Source: Euptelea pleiosperma (taxonomy: Eukaryota > Streptophyta > Magnoliopsida > Ranunculales > Eupteleaceae). From it: a stretch of DNA of 64,000 bases. The position numbers were made by a program, and so were the translations under genes. Shown in pieces: positions 34,533-45,007 of the stretch. The stretch's first letter is position 1. Every line of letters begins with the position of its first letter. A model generated the notes under the pieces. The model saw only the letters and a program-made list of their open reading frames with translations, did no database searches and was not told where the DNA came from. The stretch lies in assembly GCA_035048495.1 (NCBI GenBank), contig CM068548.1:17214588-17278587 (forward strand), read 5' to 3'.

Positions 34533-36139
34533 TTCTAAATTCTGAGAAAAAACCAAACATTGTTTGCACTTTGTACCTTGGGAATTATGTCTTGAAAATA
34601 ATGAGGATCATGGATGGGAAAATTATGTCGTCGCCCCATTGTTTCTCTTCCTACCTCTAAGTAACAATTTCCTGTTTAATATGCTTATTTGACGTATTCT
34701 TTACAAACCATATTGTACTGCTGTATTATTCAAAGATTCAGTAAAATTCATGGATTTTATGAGGAGTTGTATTATATCTATACTAGTAAATGACCTGTGC
34801 CCACGGCACTCTCCGACAAAAGCCTTCGCAAAAATTGGGTGCCTTCGGCACTTAAACAGTATAACGGACTGGGGGCGTTATCGTTTTTCCCGTTGCTGTT
34901 ACAACGGATTGTAACGCACAGGGGTAAAAATGGGAAAATAATGGAAAATAATGACACTAAAATTCAAATTTTGAATTTCAAATTTTCGATCTGTTGTACG
35001 CGGGGCTCAAATGAGTGGGAGTGACCGAATAAATGAGAGGGATTTAGTTGTTGAAATCTAACCGTCCACATTAGATGAATGGATTTGATCTCAACCACTC
35101 TTTTATCTTATCACAGGATAAGATAAGAGATAAGACAACTTTCATGTTTTGTTATATGATGTAATGATGTATAGTGGGTGGCCCATGCCCTCGGCATTCC
35201 CCTACAAAGCATTTCCCAAAATTGGGTGTGTGGTTGAGATCCATAGTCCATTTAGGGGATAAGATCTCGGCCATCCTTTGTGAAGCCGATAAGAGAGGTA
35301 TAAGTGGGGAGACAATTTTTCTGTTAAATGAATCCAACCATCTAAATGTTATTTTATGTAAGGGTTGATATGGGCCCTTGGATATATGAAGCATGTAAGA
35401 GGGGGAGACAACCGATGTGTTTTGTTATATAGATTAAATGAAAATTATTTATGAATAATTAAAAAAAATAATTTTTACATGTGAAAAAAATGCATATGAA
35501 TCGGTGCTTTAAAATTTTGTTACTTTTTATTTTATTTTAGTTTAGTTTTTGCCAAATTTTATAACATTTTCGAATAAAAAATCTGAATTATACTCAAAAA
35601 AAAATTTGATAAATCCAAGCAAGTGTATTAACTAGAAGGAGATTTGAAAAAATCTCAAAAAGAGAACATGGAAAGAGCGGAAACTGCCAAGAGCAAGGGA
35701 CACACTGACACTCGCTACGATCACCCCACAAGCATGTCGAACCTAACCACCAATCCACCAAAGAAGGTACCTCTCAATACAGAGGAAATGCTACCCCAAT
35801 CGAAAATGAAAGCCTTGAATCTTAAAAGGTTTCTTGAAATGAGCTTTCTTCTCTAAAAACTTTCCTATTTCTTTCCAACCATAATCCCCATGTAAGTGCA
35901 AACGGCACCATCCTTTAAAGAAATTATCCCTTAGGAGATGCAATAATTTTAGATTACCCTCTCGTTACTGCTCCAAGACTCTGATAAGACCCAAAGAAGG
36001 CCTACTTGTGTTAAAAAGTATGACTAAATCTATATGGTAAAATCACAATGCAATAGTAAAGTATTTGTATTCTCACCATTAAACCTTTTGTTTTTGGTAG
36101 TTAAGCCTATTTTTAAAGAGATCAGTAACTCGGTGAAGA

Positions 36140-36206
36140 TAGGTTCTGAACCCGGGTCTATGGTATCATCACCCATAAACTTTATCGACTGAGCAAGCTG
36201 GCACAT
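36140..36206 (-). mobile_element. tRNA-derived SINE head
   Basis: On the minus strand the stretch starts GTGCCAGCTTGCTCAGTCG, with an A-box-like TTGCTCAGTCG. About 35 bases later it has a B-box-like GGGTTCAGAACC. The spacing is right for an internal RNA polymerase III promoter. Stem pairing is too poor for a working tRNA gene. The 3' limit is not clear. Confidence 0.5.
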
Positions 36207-36670
36207 AACATAATAATAAACTGATTATTTACTTTTTAGCAATCGAATTCTCAATAGTAAGTAGTTTGTTCAATGATACAACTCAAGCGAAAAAAAATGA
36301 ATTTCAATGAAACTTTAGATTTCCTGTTGCAGCAAAAAAGTAGATGAGAAGCATCCCAATTTGGAATGAACCCACAAACTTTTCTTGTACCATATTTTGA
36401 ACATATACTGAATTGCTAACTATTCTCCCACCACGAACTTGAACTTTCTCGTATCAAACATTTAAACCTAAGAAATGAGATCATGTGCTGCAGATGTCGG
36501 TAACTAATTCTTACCATAATTGGTTTTCATTTTTGGGAAATTATTAAAAGGGATAACCTTTTGCCCTCAATTTCGTTGACTTTATCAAAAGCGTTCGTAT
36601 AATTTCAACTTTTCCAACTTCAACTTTGTTGCTTTCTAACTACCCATTGAGTTGCTACAATTTTTAGAAG

Positions 36671-37030
36671 AGTTGGGATCGGGAGGACAACTATTTTTGA
36701 CAACCATTTGGCGGACCCACATACAAGATGAATCAATGGCTGATTTTTGGTTAGAGGATCTCTATGGTGTGGAGATCATCCTCACAAAAATTCAAATCAT
36801 TCCAAAGTTGAAGAATTACGGACCGTTTTTTTTACCGTGTAACTTGAAAACCACATTTGATGGGGTTAGAAATTTCAAAATGGGCTGATTTTTTGTTAGG
36901 GTGGTCTATATGGTGAGGAGATCATCCTGACCAAAAAGCATAATCATCCATTGATTCATCTTCCGCCAAAATGGTCGTCAAAAATAGTAGTCAAAAATGT
37001 TTGTCCCCCGATCCCGACCCCTTTCAGAAG
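36671..37030. mobile_element. Family C inverted-repeat element
   Basis: The left end is TTGGGATCGGGAGGACAA and the right end TTTGTCCCCCGATCCCGACC. The interior is palindromic, with GATCATCCTCAC and GTGAGGAGATCATCC. Possible 9-bp duplications TTTTAGAAG and TTTCAGAAG flank it, with one mismatch. A second copy is at 41455-41833. Confidence 0.55.
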
Positions 37031-37151
37031 GGAACATTTATTTGCACCCCACTCAAAACCATGCTGACCGCCCACACTCAAAACCATGACAATGGGTGAC
37101 AATGGGTCCACTCAAAACCATGTTTCATCGTTGTAGCCGTTTGATCTGAGA

Positions 37152-38993
37152 ATGCATCGGCAAATCAGACGCTTCACATCAAACGCTAGCCCCACACTAT
37201 CATCAACTAATAAAAAAGTCAAAGATATGCTCTCAAATGGGTTGTTTGACCAGACACTTAGATTCTACAGAGACCAACTGCATCCTTGTGGACTCCATGG
37301 GAACAACTCCATACTTCCTTCAGTTATCAAAGCCTGCTCTTCTACTCAATTTCTACAGTTCGGCCTTCAACTCCACTGTATTTCCCTCAAAGACGGTTCG
37401 TGTGCAGCACTCGTTGCAGCCAATTCTTTCCTTAATATGTATGCCAAGTGCTCTGACGTCCAATTAGCTCGTCAAGTGTTCGATACAATGCCCGAGAGAG
37501 ACACCATCACATTTTCTTCAATGATCAGCTGTTATATCCGAAACGGGTATTTCACCGAAGCAATGGAAAAGTTCAAAGAAATGTACTTGTTGGGTCTTGA
37601 ACCGAAGCCCGAGTTAATTGCTAGCATCCTATCGGCTTGCGGCCGGACAGGACGTCTGAGATTAGGAAGAGAAATCCATGCCCGCGTTGTCCTTGATGGA
37701 AGAATTAATCCCTCCATTTTTATATCAACATCTCTCCTGGATATGTATTCGAGGTGTTTTGACTTGCCTGTAGCATTTCAAGTATTCAACCGGATGATTG
37801 AGAGGAATGAAGTTTGTTGGACAGCAATGATTGCAGGTTGCACCACAAATGAGAGTTACATTATGTCACTCGATTTCTTTCGAGCAATGCAGTTTGAAGG
37901 GACTAAACCCAACCGAGTGACGTTAATTGCTGTTTTACCGGCTTGCGCAAATTTGAATGCTTTGAAACATGGGCAACAGATTCATGGGTATGCATTCCGT
38001 CATGGTTTTGAATCGGAATCTCACCTTGCAGCAGCTCTAGTAGACATGTACTGCAAATGTGGGGCAGCAATGGGTCCTGCCTCACTAGTTTTTGAAAGAT
38101 TAGAGGGAAGAGATGTTGTGATATGGAGTTCGATGATTGGAAATTACTCTCGGAGTGGGGACAGCACCGGTGCGATGAAGCTTTTCTATCAGATGCAGAT
38201 GGAAGGGATCAAACCAAACTCTGTAACTCTACTGGCGATTATCGCGGCCTGCGCTGCCTTACCATCTGTGATTCACGGGCGAGGAGTCCATTGCTACATT
38301 GTAAAATCTGGCTTAAACTCCGACATTTTCATTGGAAATTCCCTTATAGATATGTATGCAAAATGTGGATGTCTGGATGCCTCACACCAGATATTCAATG
38401 AGATACCCACAAAAGATTTGGTGTCGTGGAGTGCTCTAATTCGAGGTTACGGTTGTTATGGTTATGGCAGAGAAGCTTTGCAACTCTTTCACGAGATGCA
38501 AGAGAATCAGATCCAGCCTGATGGGATCACATTCCTTGCTGTTTTATCAGCATGCAACCATGCCGGCCTCATCGAAGAGGGACAGAAGCTTTTCAATCAA
38601 GCGATGCGAGATAACAACATAGCTCTGACAGTAGAGCATTATGCATGCTACATTGATCTTCTTGGACGATCTGGAAAGCTTGATGATGCCAGTGAGCTCA
38701 TAAGAAGCATGCCCATGAAACCGAGCCCGACCATCTGGAGCTGTTTGGTATCAGCTTGTAAGGCCCATGGTAGATTGGAGGTAGCAGAGACGCTAGCGCG
38801 TCGGCTTATCAATTTGGATCCCAACAATGCCGCTAACTATACCTTGTTATGTATGGTATATGCCGATACCGGTAACTGGTTCAGCGTCGAAGAGGTAAGA
38901 AGAGCTATGAGAATGAGAGGACTGAAAAAGAGCTTGGGGTACAGTCGAATCGAACCCGAAAACATAATTAGTGGCTATCCTGATTTGTGTTAG
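37152..38993 (+). CDS. PLS-class pentatricopeptide repeat protein, E subgroup
   Basis: This is one uninterrupted frame of 613 residues without introns, as is usual for this family. The first 25 residues are rich in Arg, Ser and Thr and lack acids before residue 24, which fits organelle targeting. About a dozen P, L and S repeats follow, visible as recurrent blocks such as LLDMYSRC, VSWSALIRGYG and MQENQIQPDGITFLAVLSAC. The protein ends with an E motif (LGYSRIEPEN) and has no DYW domain. Family knowledge: PLS proteins bind organelle RNA and often specify C-to-U editing sites, with DYW supplied by a partner when absent. It resembles At4g31070 (PCMP-E type), from memory. A few stops further on rule out a hidden DYW extension in this frame. 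Confidence 0.92.
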   Translation: MHRQIRRFTSNASPTLSSTNKKVKDMLSNGLFDQTLRFYRDQLHPCGLHGNNSILPSVIKACSSTQFLQFGLQLHCISLKDGSCAALVAANSFLNMYAKCSDVQLARQVFDTMPERDTITFSSMISCYIRNGYFTEAMEKFKEMYLLGLEPKPELIASILSACGRTGRLRLGREIHARVVLDGRINPSIFISTSLLDMYSRCFDLPVAFQVFNRMIERNEVCWTAMIAGCTTNESYIMSLDFFRAMQFEGTKPNRVTLIAVLPACANLNALKHGQQIHGYAFRHGFESESHLAAALVDMYCKCGAAMGPASLVFERLEGRDVVIWSSMIGNYSRSGDSTGAMKLFYQMQMEGIKPNSVTLLAIIAACAALPSVIHGRGVHCYIVKSGLNSDIFIGNSLIDMYAKCGCLDASHQIFNEIPTKDLVSWSALIRGYGCYGYGREALQLFHEMQENQIQPDGITFLAVLSACNHAGLIEEGQKLFNQAMRDNNIALTVEHYACYIDLLGRSGKLDDASELIRSMPMKPSPTIWSCLVSACKAHGRLEVAETLARRLINLDPNNAANYTLLCMVYADTGNWFSVEEVRRAMRMRGLKKSLGYSRIEPENIISGYPDLC

Positions 38994-39129
38994 TGAGATC
39001 GAAACTGATGACTCTTTGAAATTACAGTGAAGAACATGTAGCTATTACATTTGTTCCTTCTCCCTCTATATGCATGTAATTCTTTGTAAATTTATATTCT
39101 TGTCACATTTATTCATTTTGTTCATTCCA

Positions 39130-39475
39130 TGGTTTAAAAACGTTTTAATGGTAGCGCCCTAACCCCGTTTTTTTATTTAAAAAATAATGCTCAAAATCGA
39201 AAAATGGGCTTAACTTTGTAGCGGACATTATAACAAAAATAACGGAGGAAGAAGATCCGTAAAGCCAAGGTAAAGCCCTACGGTTGCCTGCACCAGAGCT
39301 TGAACCTTCGGATACGCTTTCTTTTGCAAGAAGTGATTCCTCCGGTTTCTCTTTTTACCGTATTGAGGTCATTTCGATGATAATAATAATATTTTAACCA
39401 ATTATTTGACTGAGATGTGACCCATTATAACGGACATAACGGCAACGTTGAGTGTTTGTTATAACATTATAACAT
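39130..39475. repeat. Family B MITE behind the PPR gene
   Basis: It starts TGGTTTAAAAACG and ends GTTGAAACC, with AACGG and TTATAAC blocks in between. Near-identical flanks GTTCATTCC and GTTCATTCT suggest a 9-bp target duplication with one mismatch. It is non-coding. Confidence 0.5.
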
Positions 39476-39869
39476 ACCAGTTGAAACCTCGGTTCATTCT
39501 TCTTTAGGGCTCTTTTGTCTTATCTATCACTATTTTAAAGCCAAAACATGGGTAGTCACATGATGTTCACCTGGGCACCTATTGGTTATCTATAAAAAAT
39601 AAAAAAAAATACAAAGGCCACATATTAGTTCATTAAATGCCTGAATTCTTTTCTACTAAAAACAAATAGTTCATTAAATGTCCCTTCACCACATTCACCA
39701 TTATTAAAGAAAATATTTTGCTTCCAAAAAAGTTATCGGTCATTGAAAAACAGTCCTATTTTCAATACAGCCCCTTGATAATCACTTAATTACTTATTGT
39801 GAAATTTTAGTCGCACCCCTTAAATTGTGAGGGCACCCAAACTAGACATCCATCGGACATTTTTGTTTT

Positions 39870-40692
39870 GGGAATTTTTGACATACCCCCCCATGTTATC
39901 TTTAAAATTTGACATACCCCCCACAATTTGAAAAAGCTGACAAACCCCCCTATGACCACTGTCATTTGACCAGTGTTGACCCGAGTTGACTACCAAATTT
40001 TGTATTAAATGACAAAAATGCCCTTGTCTTCAACCTTAGAACAAGGGTTTGGGCCAAAACCCAAACCCCAAATCAAACGGCTGTGGTGGATGGCCAGCCA
40101 AGAGATTTCAATAGGTTGGCCGCCCATCACCGGCGACCAACCCACCGGAGTCTCATGGCCGGCTGGCCACCACTTTGGCAATAATTTAAAACCCAAGGTT
40201 AAAGAAAAAAAAAACACAAAGCATACAATTTTAGTTTTAAATTTTTCATTAACAAAAATGAAAAATAAGACAGCAATTTATATTTTAAGCTTTTGAGATG
40301 TGGATTTTGGAAAAATGGGTTCTCCCAATTTTAAAATTTTATTCTACAATAAAATCACATTTATTCATGAGTTTTTTTTTTTTTTTTTAGTTTTTTTCTT
40401 CTCAATATTTGTTTAATTCATCAAAAAAACTAAAAAAAAATCTCAAGTTTACCAACATGGGTTTTAATTTTTATTTTTAATCCCCTCTTTTCATGCTTGA
40501 TTTGGGGTATGGGTTTTGGCCTAAACCCAAACCCTTGATCTAATGTTGAAGACAAGGGCACTTTCGTCCTTTAATACAAAATTAGGTAGTCAACTTGGGT
40601 CAACACTGGTCAAATGACAGTGGAACGAGTCATAGGGGGGGGGGGTATGACAAATTTTAAAGATAACATGGGGGGGTATGTCAAAAATTCCC
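39870..40692. mobile_element. Mutator-type non-autonomous element, copy 1 (823 bp)
   Basis: Long inverted ends start GGGAATTTTTGACATACC and finish GGTATGTCAAAAATTCCC. The inverted similarity runs inward for about 170 bases (through the TGACCAGTGTTGACCCGAG block) and includes the CCCTTGTCTTCAAC motif. Flanking 9-mers TTTTGTTTT and TTTTTTTTT differ at one base. The interior has CCGGCGACCAACCCACCGG-type GC-rich palindromic sequence. There is no transposase. A second copy at 49.2 kb has the interior in the opposite orientation. Confidence 0.85.
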
Positions 40693-40759
40693 TTTTTTTT
40701 TGTAATCGATCCAACAATTATGTTCACAAAAAAACTTTGAGCCAAAACTTTGATGACAG

Positions 40760-40895
40760 CATGCAATATGAGCCACGTGGCACACTCTTAGAGGACTCAG
40801 ACCGTGTGGATGTTTTTCCAATCCTTAGGTGGACCTACAAACCAAAAGCAGCCTGATTAGTGATTTCAAACCTTTGGATCTTTGTACCTTAATAA
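40760..40895. repeat. Half copy of family A MITE with intact CACGTG
   Basis: The blocks AATATGAGCCACGTGGCACA, TGTGGATGTTTTTCC and GGTGGACCTACAAACC form a single left arm, with a short spacer start (GATTTCAAACCTTTGG). The right arm is missing. Confidence 0.6.
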
Positions 40896-41054
40896 CTACA
40901 TATCTATTATACATGTTTGATTTTCTAATTGTGCCTTGACTTGCCATTTTTTACTGATTTGTCCCTCCAAACTGTCCCTTGGGTTGGAACTTTCTTATTT
41001 TAGAGGTAAACTTTTTATTAATGGATCCTAATCCCCCTATACCCCCTAAACTAC

Positions 41055-41122
41055 CCCAAAAGACTCGATCCCAGGTCTGTGGGGTACAACCCCCCAAAGG
41101 CCTGACCAACTGAGCTGATGGA
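41055..41122 (-). mobile_element. tRNA-derived SINE head, second family
   Basis: On the minus strand, CATCAGCTCAGTTGGTCAGG is an A-box block, followed about 30 bases on by the B-box GGGATCGAGTC. The acceptor and T stems do not pair well, so a functional tRNA gene is unlikely. The body beyond the B-box is rich in G and poorly delimited. Confidence 0.5.
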
Positions 41123-41454
41123 CGATTCTCCCTTTTCATCTCTAGCAACAGCTGCCATTTCTTTTCTCCTCTACCAGATTCCACTTTTGCTTTCTCACTG
41201 CACTATCCAACCGGTCGTTGGACCAGTCTATTTTTAGACTGAGTCCAGCCAAAGCTAGTCAACATTTTGGCCAGGTTTCATTACTCTTCAGTCACTTTTG
41301 TCAACAAAATTTACCCCTACTGACATGCTATTTGACATTTTCCAATTCTAGAAACGCCAACGTGCCACCAAAATATGCATCCACGTAGCAAACCCCCGCC
41401 GTGGGACCCAAAAGCCACCGAGGAAGAAAAAATACCATGAACCACACCAAATTT

Positions 41455-41833
41455 ATGGGTTAGGATCGGGGGACAACAATTTTGGCGTACCCACATGGAA
41501 TATGAATCAATAGCTGATTTTTGAGAGGATGATTTCCTCGCCATATAAATCACCCCTACAAAAAATCAGCACATTCTGAAATTTCTAACCCTATTAAATT
41601 TGTTTTCAAGTTAACGATAAAAATAGAGGGTCCATAATTCTTCAACTTGTAATCCGGGCTATGAAATATCGGAATGATATGAACTTTTGTGAGGATGATC
41701 TCCTCACCATAGAGACCATCCTCGCCAAAAAATCATCCATTCCAAAACTTCTAATTTATATATTGGGCCCTGCACCAAGTTTTTTATTGTCCAAAATGTT
41801 GTATGAAAATGTTGTCCCCCGATCCTGACCCAT
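41455..41833. mobile_element. Family C inverted-repeat element, second copy
   Basis: The ends ATGGGTTAGGATCGGGGGAC and GTCCCCCGATCCTGACCCAT are inverted copies with one difference. The interior repeats the GATGATCTCCTCACCATAGA and CCTCGCCATATA blocks in opposite orientations. No clear target duplication was found. Confidence 0.65.
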
Positions 41834-42000
41834 GCAGAAGCTGCAGAAGTTTACCATATCGAGTAACCAAGTGACAAATACAACTTTACTATATATGTAT
41901 ATTTCATTTATATTCATACTATTTATAGATACAGTATCTGTAACACAGCACATATATCCTTTACCTATCTAGCCATTCACATACATCTTTATTTAGTTTT

Positions 42001-42615
42001 TTACTTCTCGTCTTCAAAATTTGTATTTTCTTCTAATATATCCCATATGCAGTCCGGCTCAAACATGAAAGGATCGTCCAACAGGAAACTTTCCGGTGAA
42101 AACGTATCAGGTTCCGACACCCCAGCTGCGAAAACTGAGTCAGCAACCTTGCATGTGCTCCCCGTCTCAGTTGTTGTTGTAACCGGCCCTTCTGGCAAGC
42201 TCGTGAGAGTTGTAAATGAAGATGTTGAGGCTTGCACTGACATGCAACTGCTTGATGCGAACCCTGCTGCAACTGCTTTTATATCTGTCTTCGAGAGAGG
42301 GACTGATGACCCATTGGGAATTTCCGGGTGTTTATCATCAGGAAAATTGAATTTTCCTTTCGAACCACGCAGACAATAGAGCGCAGCATCATATGCTCGA
42401 GCCGCCTTCTCTGGAGTATCATACGAACCTAACCAAATCCGCGATTTGCTATTTGGAATACGTATTTCTGACACCCATCTCCCCCATTTCCTCATCCGCA
42501 CTCCTCTGAAGGGCCCCTTTGTTCTCTTTCGCCGGAGTCCACCTGTTCCAGCTTTGTTCGACATGGAAACCATTCCACAACTTCGAATTATAAGTAGCGA
42601 GGAAGAGAGGCGCAC
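42001..42615 (-). CDS. AP2/ERF transcription factor, DREB/group II type
   Basis: This is a single exon of 204 residues. One AP2 domain (about 36-92) opens [19 protein letters not shown] and contains [27 protein letters not shown] and FNFPDD. The WVSEIR and WLGSY blocks contact GCC- or DRE-type DNA in the family. The C-terminal third is acidic ([14 protein letters not shown]), which suits an activation region; no EAR motif was seen. Translation may instead begin at Met15 or Met18, because the first 14 residues are hydrophobic and atypical. It resembles Arabidopsis ERF015 to ERF017, with ERF015 being At4g31060, from memory. The upstream DNA has four G-boxes. Confidence 0.9.
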   Translation of the reverse strand: MRLSSSLLIIRSCGMVSMSNKAGTGGLRRKRTKGPFRGVRMRKWGRWVSEIRIPNSKSRIWLGSYDTPEKAARAYDAALYCLRGSKGKFNFPDDKHPEIPNGSSVPLSKTDIKAVAAGFASSSCMSVQASTSSFTTLTSLPEGPVTTTTETGSTCKVADSVFAAGVSEPDTFSPESFLLDDPFMFEPDCIWDILEENTNFEDEK

Positions 42616-42721
42616 AGTAGCAGATTACAGTGAGGAAGAGAGGCGCATGGAATCTGATAATGTGACCAGGACAATTTTTTGAGAACTGTGGGGAGATGTT
42701 GAGAGGGTTGTATAGCTGGGG

Positions 42722-42841
42722 TATTTAAGGGCAAATGAGGTTGTGTTTATCTGATGAGGAAAGCAATGTGGCTCACGTGATTGGGGAGAGCGCACGTGGA
42801 GACGACACTATGGTGGCACGTGAGATTGCAACACGCACGTG
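42722..42841 (-). promoter_or_regulatory. ERF promoter with four CACGTG G-boxes
   Basis: The hexamer CACGTG occurs at 42774-42779, 42793-42798, 42817-42822 and 42836-42841. These are four perfect copies in 68 bases, about 160 to 225 bases upstream of the ERF start on its coding strand. A TATA-like TTAAATA (plus-strand TATTTAA, near 42722) lies between them and the gene. In plants this core is bound by bZIP (ABA-response) and bHLH (PIF, MYC) factors. Confidence 0.7.
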
Positions 42842-42849
42842 GCAATGGG

Positions 42850-45007
42850 TATATTGTCGTGTCGTCCGCTGTGGCCAACGCAAATCAATGCAGATATTGT
42901 CGCTTAGTGATCTCACGGACAATGTGAATCTCCGAGAACACGGAAGAGCAAATAGCAAGCCACGAATCAATTGATCTCGCCCGTCTGTATATTTTCTTTG
43001 GAAAATTACCCTGATCTCATAAATTTTATTACTGACAGAAATCTACTATTAGATACCTATTTAACTCTTAAACACAGTTTTGGAAAAATATTTACCCACC
43101 CACACTTTTGGATGTAATGTAGGCTGGCCTAACCTTTTTTGCTTTTTATAAAACAAATTAATGCTTAAGGGGGTGTTTGGTAACACCCACAAGTTTATCC
43201 TGGATACACTACTTGGGACAAGATTATTTGTTCTTTTGCCACCACCCTAAACTCAGTTTAAGGTCCCCCCCCACCCCCCAATCTACAGATTTATAGTACA
43301 TGACCCTTAAAAGTGTCAGAAATATTTATGGTGAACAGTTAATAAATAAGTCCAGACATTGGGTGATTAGTACCACCCGAACGAGTGTCCTACGTGCGAC
43401 CCATCTATCATTAATCTTCTTCATGGCCCTAGCATGTGTGCTAGGCTTGCAGCTATGAAAAGTGAAAATCTATTTATGTCGCAACTTTAACATCACTGTT
43501 TTTTTTATTTGGAGAACATACAAAGGAAGATACCTCACTCGCTTAGGCATTGCCCCAAGCACAAGGATGTAGCTCAACTTTAAATTCTCATCTAGGGTAA
43601 TTTCTCTTAAACAGTATAACTCAAGAAATGGCCATTGTAAGTTCTCTAGTTTTCTCCCCCAAAAAAAAAAAAACATAAATGCAGTATATTTAGTTATAAT
43701 TTCTAGTTCACTAGTATTTCAAGGCAAACTGCAGCAAGATTAGAACACAATGAATTGGCTAATTTAATGACCCAATCGGGGCTAAGAGATCTCCAAGGTT
43801 GGGCCCATCAATGGATGGTCCGGACTACCCTATGCCAGGTGGACACTGGATAGGTAGGTGAGAAAGCATGAAGTTTCATCTGCAGGTAGATAGATGGATA
43901 GACATATGGGGGCTATCGGCAAGAGTGCCTGTAGGACAGTTTTACCAGCTAACACTTTGTATTCTTCACCATCACATGGAAAGGGAAGAAAGATAATCCC
44001 TGTTTTTGTATGATATAAAATTGAGAGTTTATCTCCTTACATGCAAACAACAGTTCAAATCCAAAGACTACACAGGAAATATTCTTCCTTCACCATTTAC
44101 CTGGCTCGGAAATGATACTAAGCTCTCAAAATTACCAAGATGGTTCCACATCAAATCACATGAAGCTTTTTGGCATGTCAAGACTGGTTTACCTGAAAAA
44201 CAAACAAACAAACAATATAAAAGGATATGGGAGGTGTTCAAGCAGCATTCAATTTAAGTACGAATGGGTAGAATCGAGACCTTTTATTCATGACAAGAGC
44301 AGCAGATTGCAACCGAAGGATGGGAAGCACGATAGGCAATAAAAGAATCAAATGAACTAACTGACTTTTCATCAAAGCACGCTTTATATTGTGTATCGAA
44401 CTTATGCATGTGTCGGTCTATGGTTGCAAGTAATCATTGTGTCACAGAGAACCTTGTGAAGTCAACTCAACCCATTGAAGCTCATATCAAGTCAAGGTGG
44501 TCGGTAGCACAGTTTCTATTAAACCCAAGGACTAAAATTTCAATTTTGACAAGGTTTCGACCCTGGTCAAAACTAAAATTTCAGTGAAATCATGGAAAAA
44601 TTACAGGTGGCGAGATTAATATCTCTTAATTATAGAAACAAAATCTTATCTTTCAATCTCTATAATCGCCCTAAGATAAGAAAATCTTTAATTATACCTT
44701 GATTAATGGAAAGAGGGTCTTTATTAAGTTTAGCCGAAATTTCAAAATTATTGGAGTTTCAATTTCGATATAGCCCAAAACCTAAATTTCGGATGTTTTG
44801 TTGAAATTTAAAACCTTTATTAAACCTGAAAAGAAACAAGGACTCAAAAAGCTTGATATTATGGGTCCCAAATTTTTAAAGAAAACCCATATTAAATAGA
44901 ATATATCTCTCGCTTTTTTTCCTCGCCGCTCTCCATTTTATTGATCAAATTGTTTTTACTATACTTTTGAAAACGAATAAGCTCAAATTTTCTCAAACTA
45001 TATTTTT
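42850..45007. other. Intergenic region between ERF and copia element
   Basis: The region is AT-rich. A GGGGTGTTTGGTAACACCC palindrome near 43171 and a C-rich run near 43266-43280 are the only patterned parts. Short open frames at 43.5 and 44.0-44.3 kb show no recognisable family. No gene can be supported. Confidence 0.5.

Larger units (their letters stand above)
34533..37151. other. Intergenic region upstream of the PPR gene
   Basis: It contains a family B MITE fragment near 34855-34960 (TATAACGG blocks), a SINE head at 36140-36206 and a family C element at 36671-37030 (the last two listed separately). An imperfect repeat near 34790 and 35170 starts CCCACGGCACTC / CCCTCGGCATTC, suggesting two copies of another unit. 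No gene was recognised. Confidence 0.5.

Noticed and set aside
41055..41122. A functional tRNA gene on the minus strand
   Set aside because: A- and B-box motifs are present but the acceptor and T stems do not pair, so a SINE head is more likely.
42033..42379. Overlapping frames on both strands within the ERF gene
   Set aside because: They are shadows of the ERF coding sequence; the ERF frame holds the AP2 domain.
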